Part shown: positions 17,099-25,292 of the stretch, piece after piece | Layout: each line of letters starts with the position of its first letter | Numbering within the stretch: the first letter of the stretch is position 1 | Assembly (NCBI GenBank): GCA_031316315.1 | Contig: JADBEO010000001.1 | Location: 1-64,000 of the forward strand | Direction of reading: 5' to 3' | DNA: 64,000 nt | Source: Chelatococcus sambhunathii | Lineage (GTDB): Bacteria > Pseudomonadota > Alphaproteobacteria > Rhizobiales > Methylopilaceae | Position numbers and translations under genes: made by a program | The notes under the pieces: model-generated | Database searches by the model: none | What the model was told of the DNA's origin: nothing | Seen by the model: only the letters and a program-made list of their open reading frames with translations

Positions 17099-17824
17099 CT
17101 GTCCGAAGCCGTCATAGGAAAGCTTGAAGCGCTTCATCCCCTGCCTGAGGAAGACAAGAAGTTGCTGCACGCCGTGGTCGGCCGCGGTCAATCGTTGAAA
17201 GCCGGCGAGGACATCGTTCGCGAAGGCGATCACACCGACGTCGTGCATGTGATCCTCGAGGGCCATGGATTTCGGTACAAGACGCTGCCGGACGGCAAGC
17301 GCCAGATCATCGGTTACCTGGTGCCCGGCGACTTCTGCGACCTCTACGGCTTTCTTCTGGACAAGATGGACCACGGCATCGCGGCGCGGACGCATTGCCA
17401 GGTCGCCGAACTGACCGAAGACCATATCCTGATGCTGACCTCGCGGCCGTCGCTGGCGCGCGCTCTCTGGTGGTCGGAACTGGTCAACGCATCGATCCTG
17501 CGCGAGTGGCTCGTCAATATGGGACGACGGACCCCAAGCGCGCGCGTCGCTCACATTCTGTGCGAGCTTCTGGTGCGTCTGCAGGTCGTAGGGCAGGCGA
17601 GCGCCGACAGCTTCAGGCTCGAGCTGTCCCAGAGCGAGCTCGGCGACACGGTCGGCCTGACGACCGTGTCGGTGAATCGCGCGCTGCAGAGGTTGCGGGG
17701 CGCCAATCTGATCCAGTCGTCGGGGCGCGAAATCGTCATCCCCGATGTGGCGGCCCTGAAGGCTTTCGCCGACTTCGATCCGGGCTACCTCCATTTCAGG
17801 CAAGATCGAGAGGACCATTCCTGA
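17099..17824 (+). CDS. Crp/Fnr family transcriptional regulator (start uncertain)
   Basis: A cyclic-nucleotide-binding-domain regulator. The beta-roll spans about residues 22-130 (GEDIVREGDHTDVVHVILEGHGFRYK) and the C-terminal helix-turn-helix is LSQSELGDTVGLTTVSVNRAL. There are no FNR-type N-terminal cysteines. The normal family N-terminus (LSEAVIGKLEALHPLPEEDK) is encoded upstream of the first usual start codon, a TTG at 17162. No ATG, GTG or TTG lies in frame above it. A CTG at 17099 behind a G6 run is used here. An ATG at 17061 would join the frame if the G6 tract (17088-17093) held one more G. It overlaps the next small gene by 1 bp. Confidence 0.85.
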   Translation: MSEAVIGKLEALHPLPEEDKKLLHAVVGRGQSLKAGEDIVREGDHTDVVHVILEGHGFRYKTLPDGKRQIIGYLVPGDFCDLYGFLLDKMDHGIAARTHCQVAELTEDHILMLTSRPSLARALWWSELVNASILREWLVNMGRRTPSARVAHILCELLVRLQVVGQASADSFRLELSQSELGDTVGLTTVSVNRALQRLRGANLIQSSGREIVIPDVAALKAFADFDPGYLHFRQDREDHS

Positions 17825-18072
17825 TGGAGTTCCAACCGATCAAAGTGGCGACGGGCTCGGCCGACGAGGACGGCCGCCTTGTCCTTCATGACGGGAAGCT
17901 GGTCGCGGTGCTCGTGCGGCTGGACGATCCCAACCACGGTCCGGCGATCGGGCAGTGGAGCCTGGAGGCCGGCTTCAACGGGGTCGACAGCGCCAAGCCT
18001 CCGCTGTTCGCCAACCTGGCCGCGGCCGAGCGCTGGATCGAGCTCCAGATCGCGAACTTTATCCCGGTATAA
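17824..18072 (+). CDS. conserved small protein, function unknown
   Basis: An 82-residue soluble product. Its ATG overlaps the Crp-type regulator's stop (TGATG), which implies translational coupling and a shared role. The sequence is a compact alpha/beta-looking domain (VATGSADEDGRLVLHDGKLVAVLVRLDD...FANLAAAERWIELQI). No catalytic or metal motif is seen and no family is recognised. Confidence 0.75.
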   Translation: MEFQPIKVATGSADEDGRLVLHDGKLVAVLVRLDDPNHGPAIGQWSLEAGFNGVDSAKPPLFANLAAAERWIELQIANFIPV

Positions 18073-18191
18073 CGATATCAGGCGCGAGCCGGCCTGGCCG
18101 GACCGACGGGTCCGATTTCGCTACGCGTTCCTGGAACGAGCGAACGCGACGGCGCCTCCCCCACTCAGACGGTTGAGGGAGACAAGCCCCA

Positions 18192-18671
18192 ATGGCGACG
18201 ACCAAGACGCTTGCGGACGCGTTCCACGAGACGCTGAAGGACGTGCTTTTCGCTGAGCGGGCGTCCGTGCGGGCGCTCAAGAAATCGGCCAAGACCGCCA
18301 AGGAGCTCGACCTCAAGCGGGCGTTCCAGGAGCATCTTGAGGAGACCGAGACCCAGATCGAGCGCCTCGGCGAGATTTTCGACATCATCGGCAAGGCGCC
18401 CCGGGCGAAGACCTGCGAAGCGATGCAGGGGATCGTCGCCGAGATGGAAGAAGACCTCGAGGATTTCGGCGACTCCCCGGCCTCCGACGACGTTCTGATC
18501 GGCTGCGCCCAGGCTGTCGAACATTACGAGATGGCGCGCTACGGGATGCTGAAGGCGTGGTCGGAGAAACTCGGCTATGACGAGGCGACGCCGTTGCTCC
18601 GGAAGACCCTGGAGGAGGAAAAGGCCGCCGACGAGCGCTTGACGAGGATCGCGCAGCAACTCGCCGTCTGA
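18192..18671 (+). CDS. ferritin-like DUF892 protein (YciE/YciF family)
   Basis: A 159-residue four-helix-bundle protein. The DUF892 hallmarks are present: TLADAFHETLKDVLFAERASVRALKK at the N-terminus, EHLEETETQIERLGEIFDIIG, and AVEHYEMARYGMLKAWSEKLG. The spaced Glu/His residues could hold a di-iron site. Members are induced by osmotic and general stress in enterobacteria; biochemical function is unproven. A second and a third ferritin-like protein follow at 20246 and 20899. Confidence 0.93.
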   Translation: MATTKTLADAFHETLKDVLFAERASVRALKKSAKTAKELDLKRAFQEHLEETETQIERLGEIFDIIGKAPRAKTCEAMQGIVAEMEEDLEDFGDSPASDDVLIGCAQAVEHYEMARYGMLKAWSEKLGYDEATPLLRKTLEEEKAADERLTRIAQQLAV

Positions 18672-18855
18672 GCGACGCAGCGGGTAATTCGCGGCCGTTG
18701 ACGGGCCTGGCGGCGGAGGGCGGATCTTATACTCGTTTAACGACTTTCGGCGCTGGACGCGCGATCCGCCCAAGAACTCAGTCGAGGGCGTTCGAACCTG
18801 AGGAACAAGGCGCTTGGCCTCAGGCTTTCACCCTTGTCAATGACAAGGAGACGTC

Positions 18856-19155
18856 ATGCGTATCCCAGCCGCTATCGCGCTTTCCCTTCTTATCAGCGGA
18901 AGCGCCATCGCCCAGACCACGCCATCGACCACCGACGCGCCGGCAGCGGCAGGTCAGAAACCTCAGTCCGATCCAAAACAAACCTCGCCCGGAGCGACCG
19001 GCGCGATGCAGAACGAGGCGGCCGGCGTCGCCACCAGCCCCCAGGAGGTGCGTAAGCAGCAGGAAGGAACCGGGCCGTCCGGCAAGAACACGACCTCTCC
19101 CGGCACTGTCGGCGCCACCCCGGGCGACGACCCCGCGCAGCCCAAGCCGAAGTGA
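18856..19155 (+). CDS. small secreted Thr/Pro/Gly-rich protein
   Basis: A 99-residue product with a clean signal peptide (MRIPAAIALSLLISGSAIA, cleavage near AQT). The rest is low-complexity, polar and probably disordered (Thr, Pro, Gly, Gln, Lys). It starts behind AAGGAGA. It is close to, and probably co-transcribed with, the DUF2934 gene. Similar small periplasmic proteins are common near stress genes in this order; function is unknown. Confidence 0.75.
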   Translation: MRIPAAIALSLLISGSAIAQTTPSTTDAPAAAGQKPQSDPKQTSPGATGAMQNEAAGVATSPQEVRKQQEGTGPSGKNTTSPGTVGATPGDDPAQPKPK

Positions 19156-19169
19156 GGGGAGCGACGGCG

Positions 19170-19388
19170 GTGGACGATCGCGAACAGAAGATCCGGGACC
19201 GGGCCTATGAGCTCTGGGTCCAGGAGGGCCGGCCGGAAGGTCGCGAGGGCGAGCATTGGAGCCAGGCCGCCCGTGAACTTGGCTACGACGACGCGCCGAG
19301 CAGCGACAGCAACGAGATCCCGCGGATCGGGGAAGGCCAGAACGCTCCTCCGGCCATCTCGCCCGGCGCCGTCCCGCCGCCGGACTGA
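19170..19388 (+). CDS. DUF2934 domain protein
   Basis: A 72-residue product. The DUF2934 core REQKIRDRAYELWVQEGRPEGREGEHWSQAARELG fills the first half; the tail is disordered and Pro-rich. A GTG at 19170 is chosen, 18 bp after the overlapping GTG at 19152, because GAGGGGAG lies at the right distance and the core begins there. DUF2934 proteins are short cytosolic proteins of unknown role, frequent in rhizobia and methylobacteria. A terminator follows at 19420. Confidence 0.82.
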   Translation: MDDREQKIRDRAYELWVQEGRPEGREGEHWSQAARELGYDDAPSSDSNEIPRIGEGQNAPPAISPGAVPPPD

Positions 19389-19419
19389 TCAGCCCGGCTG
19401 CGATATCCTTCCAGAACTC

Positions 19420-19456
19420 AAGCTCCGCGCGACGCCAGTCGTCGCGGAGCTTTTTT
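19420..19456 (+). terminator. Rho-independent terminator
   Basis: A perfect 10-bp stem (19420-19429 / 19443-19452) is followed by a T-run through 19456. It closes the rightward block that ends with the DUF2934 gene. Confidence 0.88.
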
Positions 19457-19580
19457 CAGGGCGCGTTCGCTCGAAGCTGCGCCCTCTTGGGCAGCTTTGA
19501 CCGCCGCCTCGAATGATTGAGCGCCGCGCCTGCTGCGAAGTCGGCCGCAGCGTCGCTCTCGCCGCCGTCAGACATCGCCA

Positions 19581-20249
19581 TCACTGCGGGGGAAGCGAAG
19601 CGAGGATGTGCCCGGGGTCGTCGTAGACCTCGAGCGCGCCGGCCTGGCGCAGCGTCGCTTCGTCGAAGCCGCCGCAGCGAACAGCGACCATTCTGATCCC
19701 GGCCTTCGCGGCCGCTTCGGCGTCGTAGGGCGTGTCGCCGACGACGATGACGTCTGCTGCCGGCAAGGACAGGCGATCGAGCGCGGCCTGGAAGATGTCC
19801 GGGTGCGGCTTCGAGCGCTCGGCGTCGTCCGAGCTGACTTCGACGAGCCGCAGGTCTTCGATCCCTGCCGCCGCCTTGTAGGCGTCGAGCTCCTCGCCCT
19901 TCGCCGACGACCCGAGCGCGATGGTCTTTCCATCAGCGATCAGCCGATCGAAGAGCTCCCGGACCTTGGGAAAGCCGTGCACGTTCGGAAGGAACTCGCG
20001 CTTGAAGAAGTCCGCCCGAAAGGCCTCGATCCGATCGCCTTCCTCCTCCACCTCGCGCTCGCTCAGGAAGACCGGAAGAAGTTGGTCTCCGCCCTTGCCG
20101 ATCTGCCGCCTGATCTCATCGAAGCCGAACTGACGGCCGAAAGCCGCGAAGGCGCGCCGCCAGCTTTCGGCGTGCGGGTCCACGGTGTCGACCAGCGTGC
20201 CGTCGACGTCGAATATGACGGCTCTGGGTTTGAGCAGCGCGGCGCTCAA
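19581..20249 (-). CDS. HAD-superfamily hydrolase (phosphoglycolate phosphatase-like)
   Basis: A 222-residue phosphatase with all HAD motifs. DVDGTLVDT at residues 14-22 holds the nucleophile Asp. Motif II is ALGSSAKG, the motif III lysine lies in RSKPHPDIF, and motif IV is VVGDTPYDAEAAAKAG. A helical cap domain lies between motifs I and II. The start is a TTG that overlaps the stop of the ferritin-like gene (TTGA), implying coupled translation. Substrates in this subgroup are small phosphorylated metabolites; none can be named here. Confidence 0.9.
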   Translation of the reverse strand: MSAALLKPRAVIFDVDGTLVDTVDPHAESWRRAFAAFGRQFGFDEIRRQIGKGGDQLLPVFLSEREVEEEGDRIEAFRADFFKREFLPNVHGFPKVRELFDRLIADGKTIALGSSAKGEELDAYKAAAGIEDLRLVEVSSDDAERSKPHPDIFQAALDRLSLPAADVIVVGDTPYDAEAAAKAGIRMVAVRCGGFDEATLRQAGALEVYDDPGHILASLPPQ

Positions 20250-20695
20250 GCCGCGGCCGCGCTCTGCTCGAACCAGGTGCGGTGACGCTGCTCGTCGGTG
20301 AGCGCCTTTTCGAAGAACGCGATGGATTCCGGCCTGGCGTCCTGGTGCTGGCGGGCGCGGTCATAGGCCGTGACGGTATCGTCCTCGTTCGTCTTCATCG
20401 CCTTGAGGATCGCGCCGTCGCCCATGAGGTTGGCAAGCGCCACCTTGCCCGTCGTCAGCATCTGCTTCATGTCGCCTTCCGCCGGCGCTTCGATGCCGAG
20501 TTCAGACGCCATGTTCTTGAGCGTCGAGACGTGGGCGTAGTGATCGTCGCGGAACGACGCGACTTGAGACTTGAACGCCTCGTTGTCGAGCTTGTCGATC
20601 GCAGAGTCGTAGGCCGCGATCGCGTCGTGCTCGAGATAGAGCAGATCCTGCACCAGCTTGTTGATGTCGCTCTCATGTCCAACGGTGGTGGCCAT
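20246..20695 (-). CDS. DUF2383-type four-helix-bundle (ferritin-like) protein
   Basis: A 149-residue protein (PA2169-like). Helical pattern DINKLVQDLLYLEHDAIAAYDSAIDKL, FRDDHYAHVSTLKNMASELG and ALTDEQRHRTWFE places Glu/His residues as in ferritin-like di-metal sites. Two adjacent ATGs occur; the second (20695) has the better 7-nt spacing from GAAGGAG. It precedes the HAD gene with a 4-bp overlap and follows Mn-catalase by about 200 bp, so all three may form one oxidative-stress operon. Confidence 0.87.
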   Translation of the reverse strand: MATTVGHESDINKLVQDLLYLEHDAIAAYDSAIDKLDNEAFKSQVASFRDDHYAHVSTLKNMASELGIEAPAEGDMKQMLTTGKVALANLMGDGAILKAMKTNEDDTVTAYDRARQHQDARPESIAFFEKALTDEQRHRTWFEQSAAAA

Positions 20696-20816
20696 CATTT
20701 GTCTCCTTCGGTTCTCTTGGATTCTTCGGTTCGCGTGCGGCGTGCGATCATGCGGCGGCTGGCGGCGTCGCCGGCTGGGCCTGCGCTGCGCGCGCCGTGG
20801 TTGTTCGGATCGGCCC

Positions 20817-20839
20817 GCGAAGGGCTCATCGCCCTTCGC
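20817..20839. repeat. perfect 9-bp inverted repeat
   Basis: Arms 20817-20825 and 20831-20839 flank a 5-nt loop in the 203-bp gap between Mn-catalase and the DUF2383 gene. No T-run follows on either strand, so it may be an attenuator, mRNA-stability hairpin or processing site rather than a terminator. Confidence 0.55.
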
Positions 20840-20898
20840 GTCATCCTTGACCTTCATGGGCGGTGTGGAGGCGTTGCGGTTGGGCTCAGCCTCCCGCG

Positions 20899-21813
20899 TC
20901 ACATCTTCTTCTGCAGCTTGGCCGCCATCTCGAAGATTTCCGCCGGATCGTAGTCGCTGGTGAAAGCGGCCGAGGCGCCCTGCAGCTCGTCGATCCGGGC
21001 GCCGTCGGGCGCGCCGTGCACGACCTCGAGCTCGCCAGGGGGATCGCCCGGAAGCGCCTGCTCGCCCTGTCCCCAGATCGAGGCCATGTCGCGATAGGTC
21101 TCCTCGCCCCAGGTGTAGAGGCGGCGGTGACTGCCCTCGTCGAGATACTTCTGCGACTCCGGGATCTTCGACAGATCGATGTTCGGCGTCGGAAGCATCT
21201 TCTCCATCTCGACGCCGGTGAGGTTCTTCAGCGCGAGCGCATAGGAGTGCGCATGCACGGATCCGCGAACCAGCAGATAGCCGCAGACCTCGCGACCGGT
21301 CGGATCGGACAGCGTTTCGTAGACGCGAAGCTTGTGCATCCGCGCGCCGCACTCGAGGAAGAAGTTGTGCAGCAGGTCGAGGATCAGATTGCCGGTCGTG
21401 AACACGAAGGTTCCGTTCCATGGCAGTCCGTTGGAGTCGACCGGCATCGCGCCGCCGCCGGCGTGCAGGAAGGAGGCCGCCGAGCGGATGTCCTTCATCT
21501 CTTCAAAGGGCGCCTTCGAGACGTCCCGGTCGTGGTCCTTCTCGGGCGTCGGACCGTTCGCGAGCATGGCGATGCCGTTCGACACCAGCTCGACGTGGCC
21601 AAGTTCTTCCGCGGTGATGCTGGCGACGAGGCTGTAGAAGGGCTTCGCTTTGGACTTGTTCCGAAAGTTGAAGCTCTGGAACATGTAGTTGTTTAGCGTC
21701 GACATCTCGCCGAACTTGCCGCCCAATAACTCCTGCAGCGCAGAGGCCGCGTTCGGATCAGCTTTCTTCGGCTTTGGAAGCTCTGCCTGTAGGCGGTCGA
21801 TCCTCATGAACAT
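20899..21813 (-). CDS. manganese catalase
   Basis: A 304-residue non-haem, di-manganese catalase that disproportionates H2O2 in the cytosol. Ligands expected for the family are visible: Glu36 in GGKFGEMSTLNNYM, Glu70 and His73 in TAEELGHVELV, and a later Glu/His pair around FLECGARMHKLRVYE and RGSVHAHSYALAL. The start is the ATG at 21813 behind GGAGGAGA; an upstream in-frame extension to 21885 is rejected. The gene is first in a leftward series with the DUF2383 and HAD genes. Confidence 0.95.
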   Translation of the reverse strand: MFMRIDRLQAELPKPKKADPNAASALQELLGGKFGEMSTLNNYMFQSFNFRNKSKAKPFYSLVASITAEELGHVELVSNGIAMLANGPTPEKDHDRDVSKAPFEEMKDIRSAASFLHAGGGAMPVDSNGLPWNGTFVFTTGNLILDLLHNFFLECGARMHKLRVYETLSDPTGREVCGYLLVRGSVHAHSYALALKNLTGVEMEKMLPTPNIDLSKIPESQKYLDEGSHRRLYTWGEETYRDMASIWGQGEQALPGDPPGELEVVHGAPDGARIDELQGASAAFTSDYDPAEIFEMAAKLQKKM

Positions 21814-22209
21814 GTCACGCGTCTCCTCCTCGGGCCGCGACGGATGGTCGACGCGACTGAGAGGGAGACACCTCAGGATTGGCATTGTTCCGAGATCGAG
21901 CGCCGAAAACCGGTCGACCGCCGAGAAAAGCTCTGGCGGAGGCCGATCGCCTTATACTGCTATATGGTTTCGGCCGGGTGAGTTGCCTGCGGACGCCCAG
22001 CTATAGGCCGTTTTCCTGACGCGGCTGCCGCCCGGTCCGCTCCCCGCTCATCGAAGGCGCGTCCCGCTCAGCTCCGGCCGGCGGGGCGCTTTGTGTCCCA
22101 GCTCAATCGTCTTGATGAGCTAGGCGGAGGCGCGCCAGGATCGGCGAAAATCCAGCACCGGGCTGCATGCAACCGCGTTGAAAACGTCGCTCCTCCACCG
22201 CGCCGCCCG
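21814..22209. other. 396-bp intergenic region
   Basis: No gene is supported. The part next to 21813 must carry the Mn-catalase promoter; an AT-rich patch around 21951-21965 (TTATACTGCTATATGG) stands out. On the minus strand a GGAAC element at 21890-21886 resembles the -35 of EcfG-type promoters, but no matching CGTT -10 follows. Confidence 0.45.
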
Positions 22210-22671
22210 CTAAGGCACAGAGATGACGAACGCCACGTTGTTGCTAGGCTCGTTATTCCCGCCTGCAGTAAACGAGAAGGTCAGGATCTCGATTTCCTTT
22301 TCGCTGCAGGCCAGCGGCACCGTCTGGTGATAGAAAGCGGAGAGGTTGTTACCGCTCGACTCGCCCCACTCTACGGTTACTGAAGGCGCGATCCCCAAAA
22401 GATCGAGGTTCAGGTCGTTCTTCGGCTTGAGGCAATAGACGCCAGTCTGCGGATTGGTGATGGACTTGAAGCCCTTTTTCAGCAGGGCTTCGCCCCCCGG
22501 CTTCACGATCGCATAGGCGCGCACGCCTTTCGCCGAGCTTGCCGCGGAAGCTTGAGCGCCGGCGGTGATGCCCACATCCGCTGTGCTTCCGTTGTTGTTT
22601 TCAGCAGCGCTAGCTTGGCTCAACAGCGCCACTAAAACGCAGCACGCGAAGTAAAACGACTGATTTTTCAC
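22210..22671 (-). CDS. exported protein, function unknown
   Basis: A 153-residue product with a signal peptide (MKNQSFYFACCVLVALLSQASA). The mature part contains TGVYCLKPKNDLNLDLLGIAPSVTVEWGESSG and ends in a beta-rich segment (EIEILTFSFTAGGNNEPSNNVAFVISVP). Two spaced cysteines could form a periplasmic disulfide. Base and codon use is visibly more AT-rich than its neighbours (many AAC/AAT, TTC/TTT). No family is recognised; recent acquisition is possible. Confidence 0.75.
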   Translation of the reverse strand: MKNQSFYFACCVLVALLSQASAAENNNGSTADVGITAGAQASAASSAKGVRAYAIVKPGGEALLKKGFKSITNPQTGVYCLKPKNDLNLDLLGIAPSVTVEWGESSGNNLSAFYHQTVPLACSEKEIEILTFSFTAGGNNEPSNNVAFVISVP

Positions 22672-23304
22672 GATGTTCTCCCCCGTTATGACGCGAGCTT
22701 ACATCAAGCGTGCGCTCTTGCAATGACGTCTACGGACGCGGCCATGACGACCGCGACGAAGTTTCCCTCGACTGGAAGGAGGCGGTGTTCTTTGCCCGAT
22801 CGCCGATCGCCGGCGATGCCGCTGGCATGGGCCGCGCTAGCGCGAAGAATCGTCCGCCATCCCCTTGGGCGTCCCGCTTGGCTCCGGCTAGCTGGCGCTT
22901 CTTGCTTTTGGTGCGGATCGCCGCGTTGCGCGATGCTCCCGCCCGAAATCGCGCGGTGGGTCTGCATGCTGCGCTTGTTTGTCGTTCTCGTGCTCGTTCT
23001 CTGGGCGTTCGATCCGGCCTCCGGAGAGCGGCTGCGCGGTCGCGGCGCTTGGGGCGGAGACGTCGCGCGGGGAGGCGGTGGTCCAGCGGGCGATGGCGGA
23101 AGGCGCCCGCGACCCGGACCTCGATCATGGGACAGGCCATGGCCAGCATGCGCCCGAAAAAGACCGCAGCCGCCTGAGGCGGCTCCGCTCAAAACCCGCT
23201 CGACGGCCTCGCCTTGGGGCCCGACGGCGCCCTGCGCTGCCGACCCGTTTCTTCAAGGGCGCTGATGCCCAGCAATGGGCAGCGCATTCATGTCATGCGT
23301 TCCT
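22672..23304. other. 633-bp region without a supportable gene
   Basis: Open readings exist on both strands but show only Arg/Pro/Ala-rich composition, no ribosome binding sites in suitable places and no family motifs. It may be decayed coding DNA. A short hairpin at 23168-23184 followed on the minus strand by T5 (23161-23157) could be a weak terminator for the OsmC gene. Confidence 0.45.
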
Positions 23305-23757
23305 TTACCTCAGCTGCCGGCCTGCGCCGTCCCGCACCGTGACCGACACCGGAACGCCGCGCTTCACGCTCTCCGAAACCGTGCAGAAGCGCTCGAACTG
23401 TTCGAGAACGCGATCGATCCGGTCCATCTCCGAGGCTTCGGCGTCGAGCGAGATCAGGACCTCGATCGCCTGGATCCGGAGCCGGCCCTCGGCGTTGCGG
23501 CCGAGTTCGCATCGGGCCTCCGCGCTGACGCCGCGCGGGTTCTGCCGGAACTTGCCGAGCGCGAACACCATGCTGGCTACAAGGCAGTTGGCGACGCTCG
23601 CGAGCAGCAGCTGTTCGGGGAACGGCCCTTCGCCGCCCCCGATCGGCGGAGCCTCGTCAACGGCGAGCTCCGCCAGCGGAGGCCCGAAGTCGACGAGGAA
23701 GCGGAAGTCTTCAACGTGCCGGATCCGGATGGCCGGCTTCGACGTGGGGAGGGTCAT
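23305..23757 (-). CDS. OsmC/Ohr family protein
   Basis: A 150-residue organic hydroperoxide-detoxifying-type protein. The two redox cysteines are in LLASVANCLVASMVFALGKF (attacking Cys) and RFCTVSESVKRGVPVSVTV (resolving Cys). The N-terminal beta-hairpin region contains PPIGGGEGPFPEQLLLAS as in the OsmC/YhfA branch. Family members reduce organic peroxides with thiols; whether this branch is enzymatic is less certain. The gene fits the oxidative-stress context of the region. Confidence 0.93.
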   Translation of the reverse strand: MTLPTSKPAIRIRHVEDFRFLVDFGPPLAELAVDEAPPIGGGEGPFPEQLLLASVANCLVASMVFALGKFRQNPRGVSAEARCELGRNAEGRLRIQAIEVLISLDAEASEMDRIDRVLEQFERFCTVSESVKRGVPVSVTVRDGAGRQLR

Positions 23758-23841
23758 CGGCGGCGACGCCGACGGCGCGAGGGGCGCGGCGGTTGAGAAC
23801 CGATGACGGAGCGCCTGCGAGCCATCTGGGTCGGGCGCTCG

Positions 23842-24087
23842 CTACTTCACCTCGCCCTGTTTGGCCTCGTCGGCGGGATCCTTGTACGGGCCTTCGGGGC
23901 GCCTCTCATGGCGTTCTTCGTCGCCCGACTGGTCGCCATCTTCGTCGGCCTGCTCCGGATGAGACCCCTCCGAGCGCCGCCTGTCGTACTCCTCGATCTC
24001 TAAATCTTGAGCAGGTGCGTCGACAGGGCTCTTCGAGCGCACGTGGGTCGCCGTCTCGTCAGAACGAAAACGTGTCTCGCCAGCCAT
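23842..24087 (-). CDS. small hydrophilic acidic protein, probably disordered
   Basis: An 81-residue, highly charged product (EIEEYDRRRSEGSHPEQADEDGDQSGDEERHERR) without hydrophobic core. A well-placed ribosome binding site (CGGAG, 7 nt before the ATG at 24087) supports it. An opposite-strand reading at 23803-24003 looks membrane-like but lacks such a signal and is judged its shadow. Similar hydrophilic proteins accompany desiccation or osmotic stress genes; that role is inference. Confidence 0.62.
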   Translation of the reverse strand: MAGETRFRSDETATHVRSKSPVDAPAQDLEIEEYDRRRSEGSHPEQADEDGDQSGDEERHERRPEGPYKDPADEAKQGEVK

Positions 24088-24323
24088 AATGAAACTCCGA
24101 CATGGATCTCGTTGCTGCTCGTGAAATCAGGCATGCGGCCACATGGTTCCGCCTATGCGCTCCTTTGCTGCAGTCCCAGGGCCCCGAGCACGGCCGTAAC
24201 AGCCTTCGCCCAGCCGGTATCCAGCGTCGCAGCTGCTTCCTGGCGTGACGCAGGCGCGACCGTCCGCGAGCAATCTTCGGCGGGCCGTGCGACCGGATGG
24301 CTGGGCGGCACGTTATTGGCGCG

Positions 24324-25151
24324 ATGAAGCTCGCGACTTTCAACGTCAACGGCGTTAACGGCCGTCTTTCCGTGCTCCTACGCTGGCTCGAGGCGGCAAG
24401 GCCTGACGTCGTCTGCCTGCAGGAACTGAAAGCGCCGCAGGACCGCTTCCCGGAGGCGGCGCTCCGGAAGGCGGGGTACGGCGCGATCTGGCTTGGACAA
24501 AGTCGCTGGAACGGCGTCGCGATCCTCGCCCGCGGCGCAGATCCGATCGAGACGCGTCGCGGCCTTCCGGGCGACGCGGCGGATGAGCAGAGCCGCTATA
24601 TCGAAGCGGCTGTAGGCGGCGTGCTCGTCGGTTGCCTCTACATGCCGAACGGGAACCCGGCGCCCGGCCCGAAATTCGATTACAAGTTGCGATGGTTCGA
24701 CCGACTGACGAAGCACGCCGCCGAACTTCTCGCGGCCGACGTCCCTGCGGTCCTTATCGGCGACTTCAACGTCATGCCGACTGATCTCGACGTCTACAAG
24801 CCGGAACGCTGGGTCGACGACGCCCTGTTCAGACCAGAGGTGCGCAAAGCCTTCGCCGGCCTGGTCGCGCAAGGGTGGACGGATGCGGTCCGCGAGCTTC
24901 ATCCGGGCGAGCGCGTCTACACGTTCTGGGACTATTTTCGGAACGCGTGGGGACGGGACGCCGGACTGCGTATCGATCACGCTCTCCTCAGTCCCCAGCT
25001 GGCGGGGCGCCTCAAATCAGCGGGGGTCGATCGGGAAGTCCGCGGCTGGGAAAAGGCGAGCGACCACGCTCCGGTGTGGATCGAACTGGCCGCCGCCGAG
25101 ACCATCGCCGATAAGGCGCGAAAGAGGTCAGTGCCTACTGGCAGGACGTAG
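24324..25151 (+). CDS. xth: exodeoxyribonuclease III (XthA family AP endonuclease)
   Basis: A 275-residue Mg2+-dependent AP endonuclease/3'-5' exonuclease of base excision repair. Characteristic motifs are CLQELKAPQDRFP (metal Glu), YMPNGNP, LIGDFNVMPTDLDVY, GLRIDHALLSP and the C-terminal catalytic SDHAPVWIEL. The start is the ATG at 24324, where the homology begins (MKLATFNVNGV). It is full length. A second exonuclease III is common in this order, so this may be the stress-associated paralogue. Confidence 0.96.
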   Translation: MKLATFNVNGVNGRLSVLLRWLEAARPDVVCLQELKAPQDRFPEAALRKAGYGAIWLGQSRWNGVAILARGADPIETRRGLPGDAADEQSRYIEAAVGGVLVGCLYMPNGNPAPGPKFDYKLRWFDRLTKHAAELLAADVPAVLIGDFNVMPTDLDVYKPERWVDDALFRPEVRKAFAGLVAQGWTDAVRELHPGERVYTFWDYFRNAWGRDAGLRIDHALLSPQLAGRLKSAGVDREVRGWEKASDHAPVWIELAAAETIADKARKRSVPTGRT

Positions 25152-25292
25152 GTTGCAAATGGACGCTTTCAGCCGCGGCGCGACCGCCGCTTTGGGCGCC
25201 ACTTCAACGGATATCGAAATCCCCGCGAAGCGGCTCGATTGCTCAGGAGAGCTCAGCGAGCACGGCGCGGACCTTCAGACGGGGCGGCCAGT

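Noticed and set aside
21800-21960. EcfG-type (GGAAC-N16/17-CGTT) promoter for Mn-catalase
   Set aside because: A GGAAC element exists on the minus strand but no fitting CGTT follows. The other stress genes nearby also lack the full motif.
22723-23265. 180-codon plus-strand reading in the empty region
   Set aside because: Pro/Arg/Gly-rich, no ribosome binding site, no recognisable motif; only a short hydrophobic patch looks protein-like.
23803-24003. Hydrophobic 66-codon plus-strand reading
   Set aside because: Opposite reading of the small hydrophilic protein gene, which has a better ribosome binding site; mirrored polar codons give hydrophobic residues.
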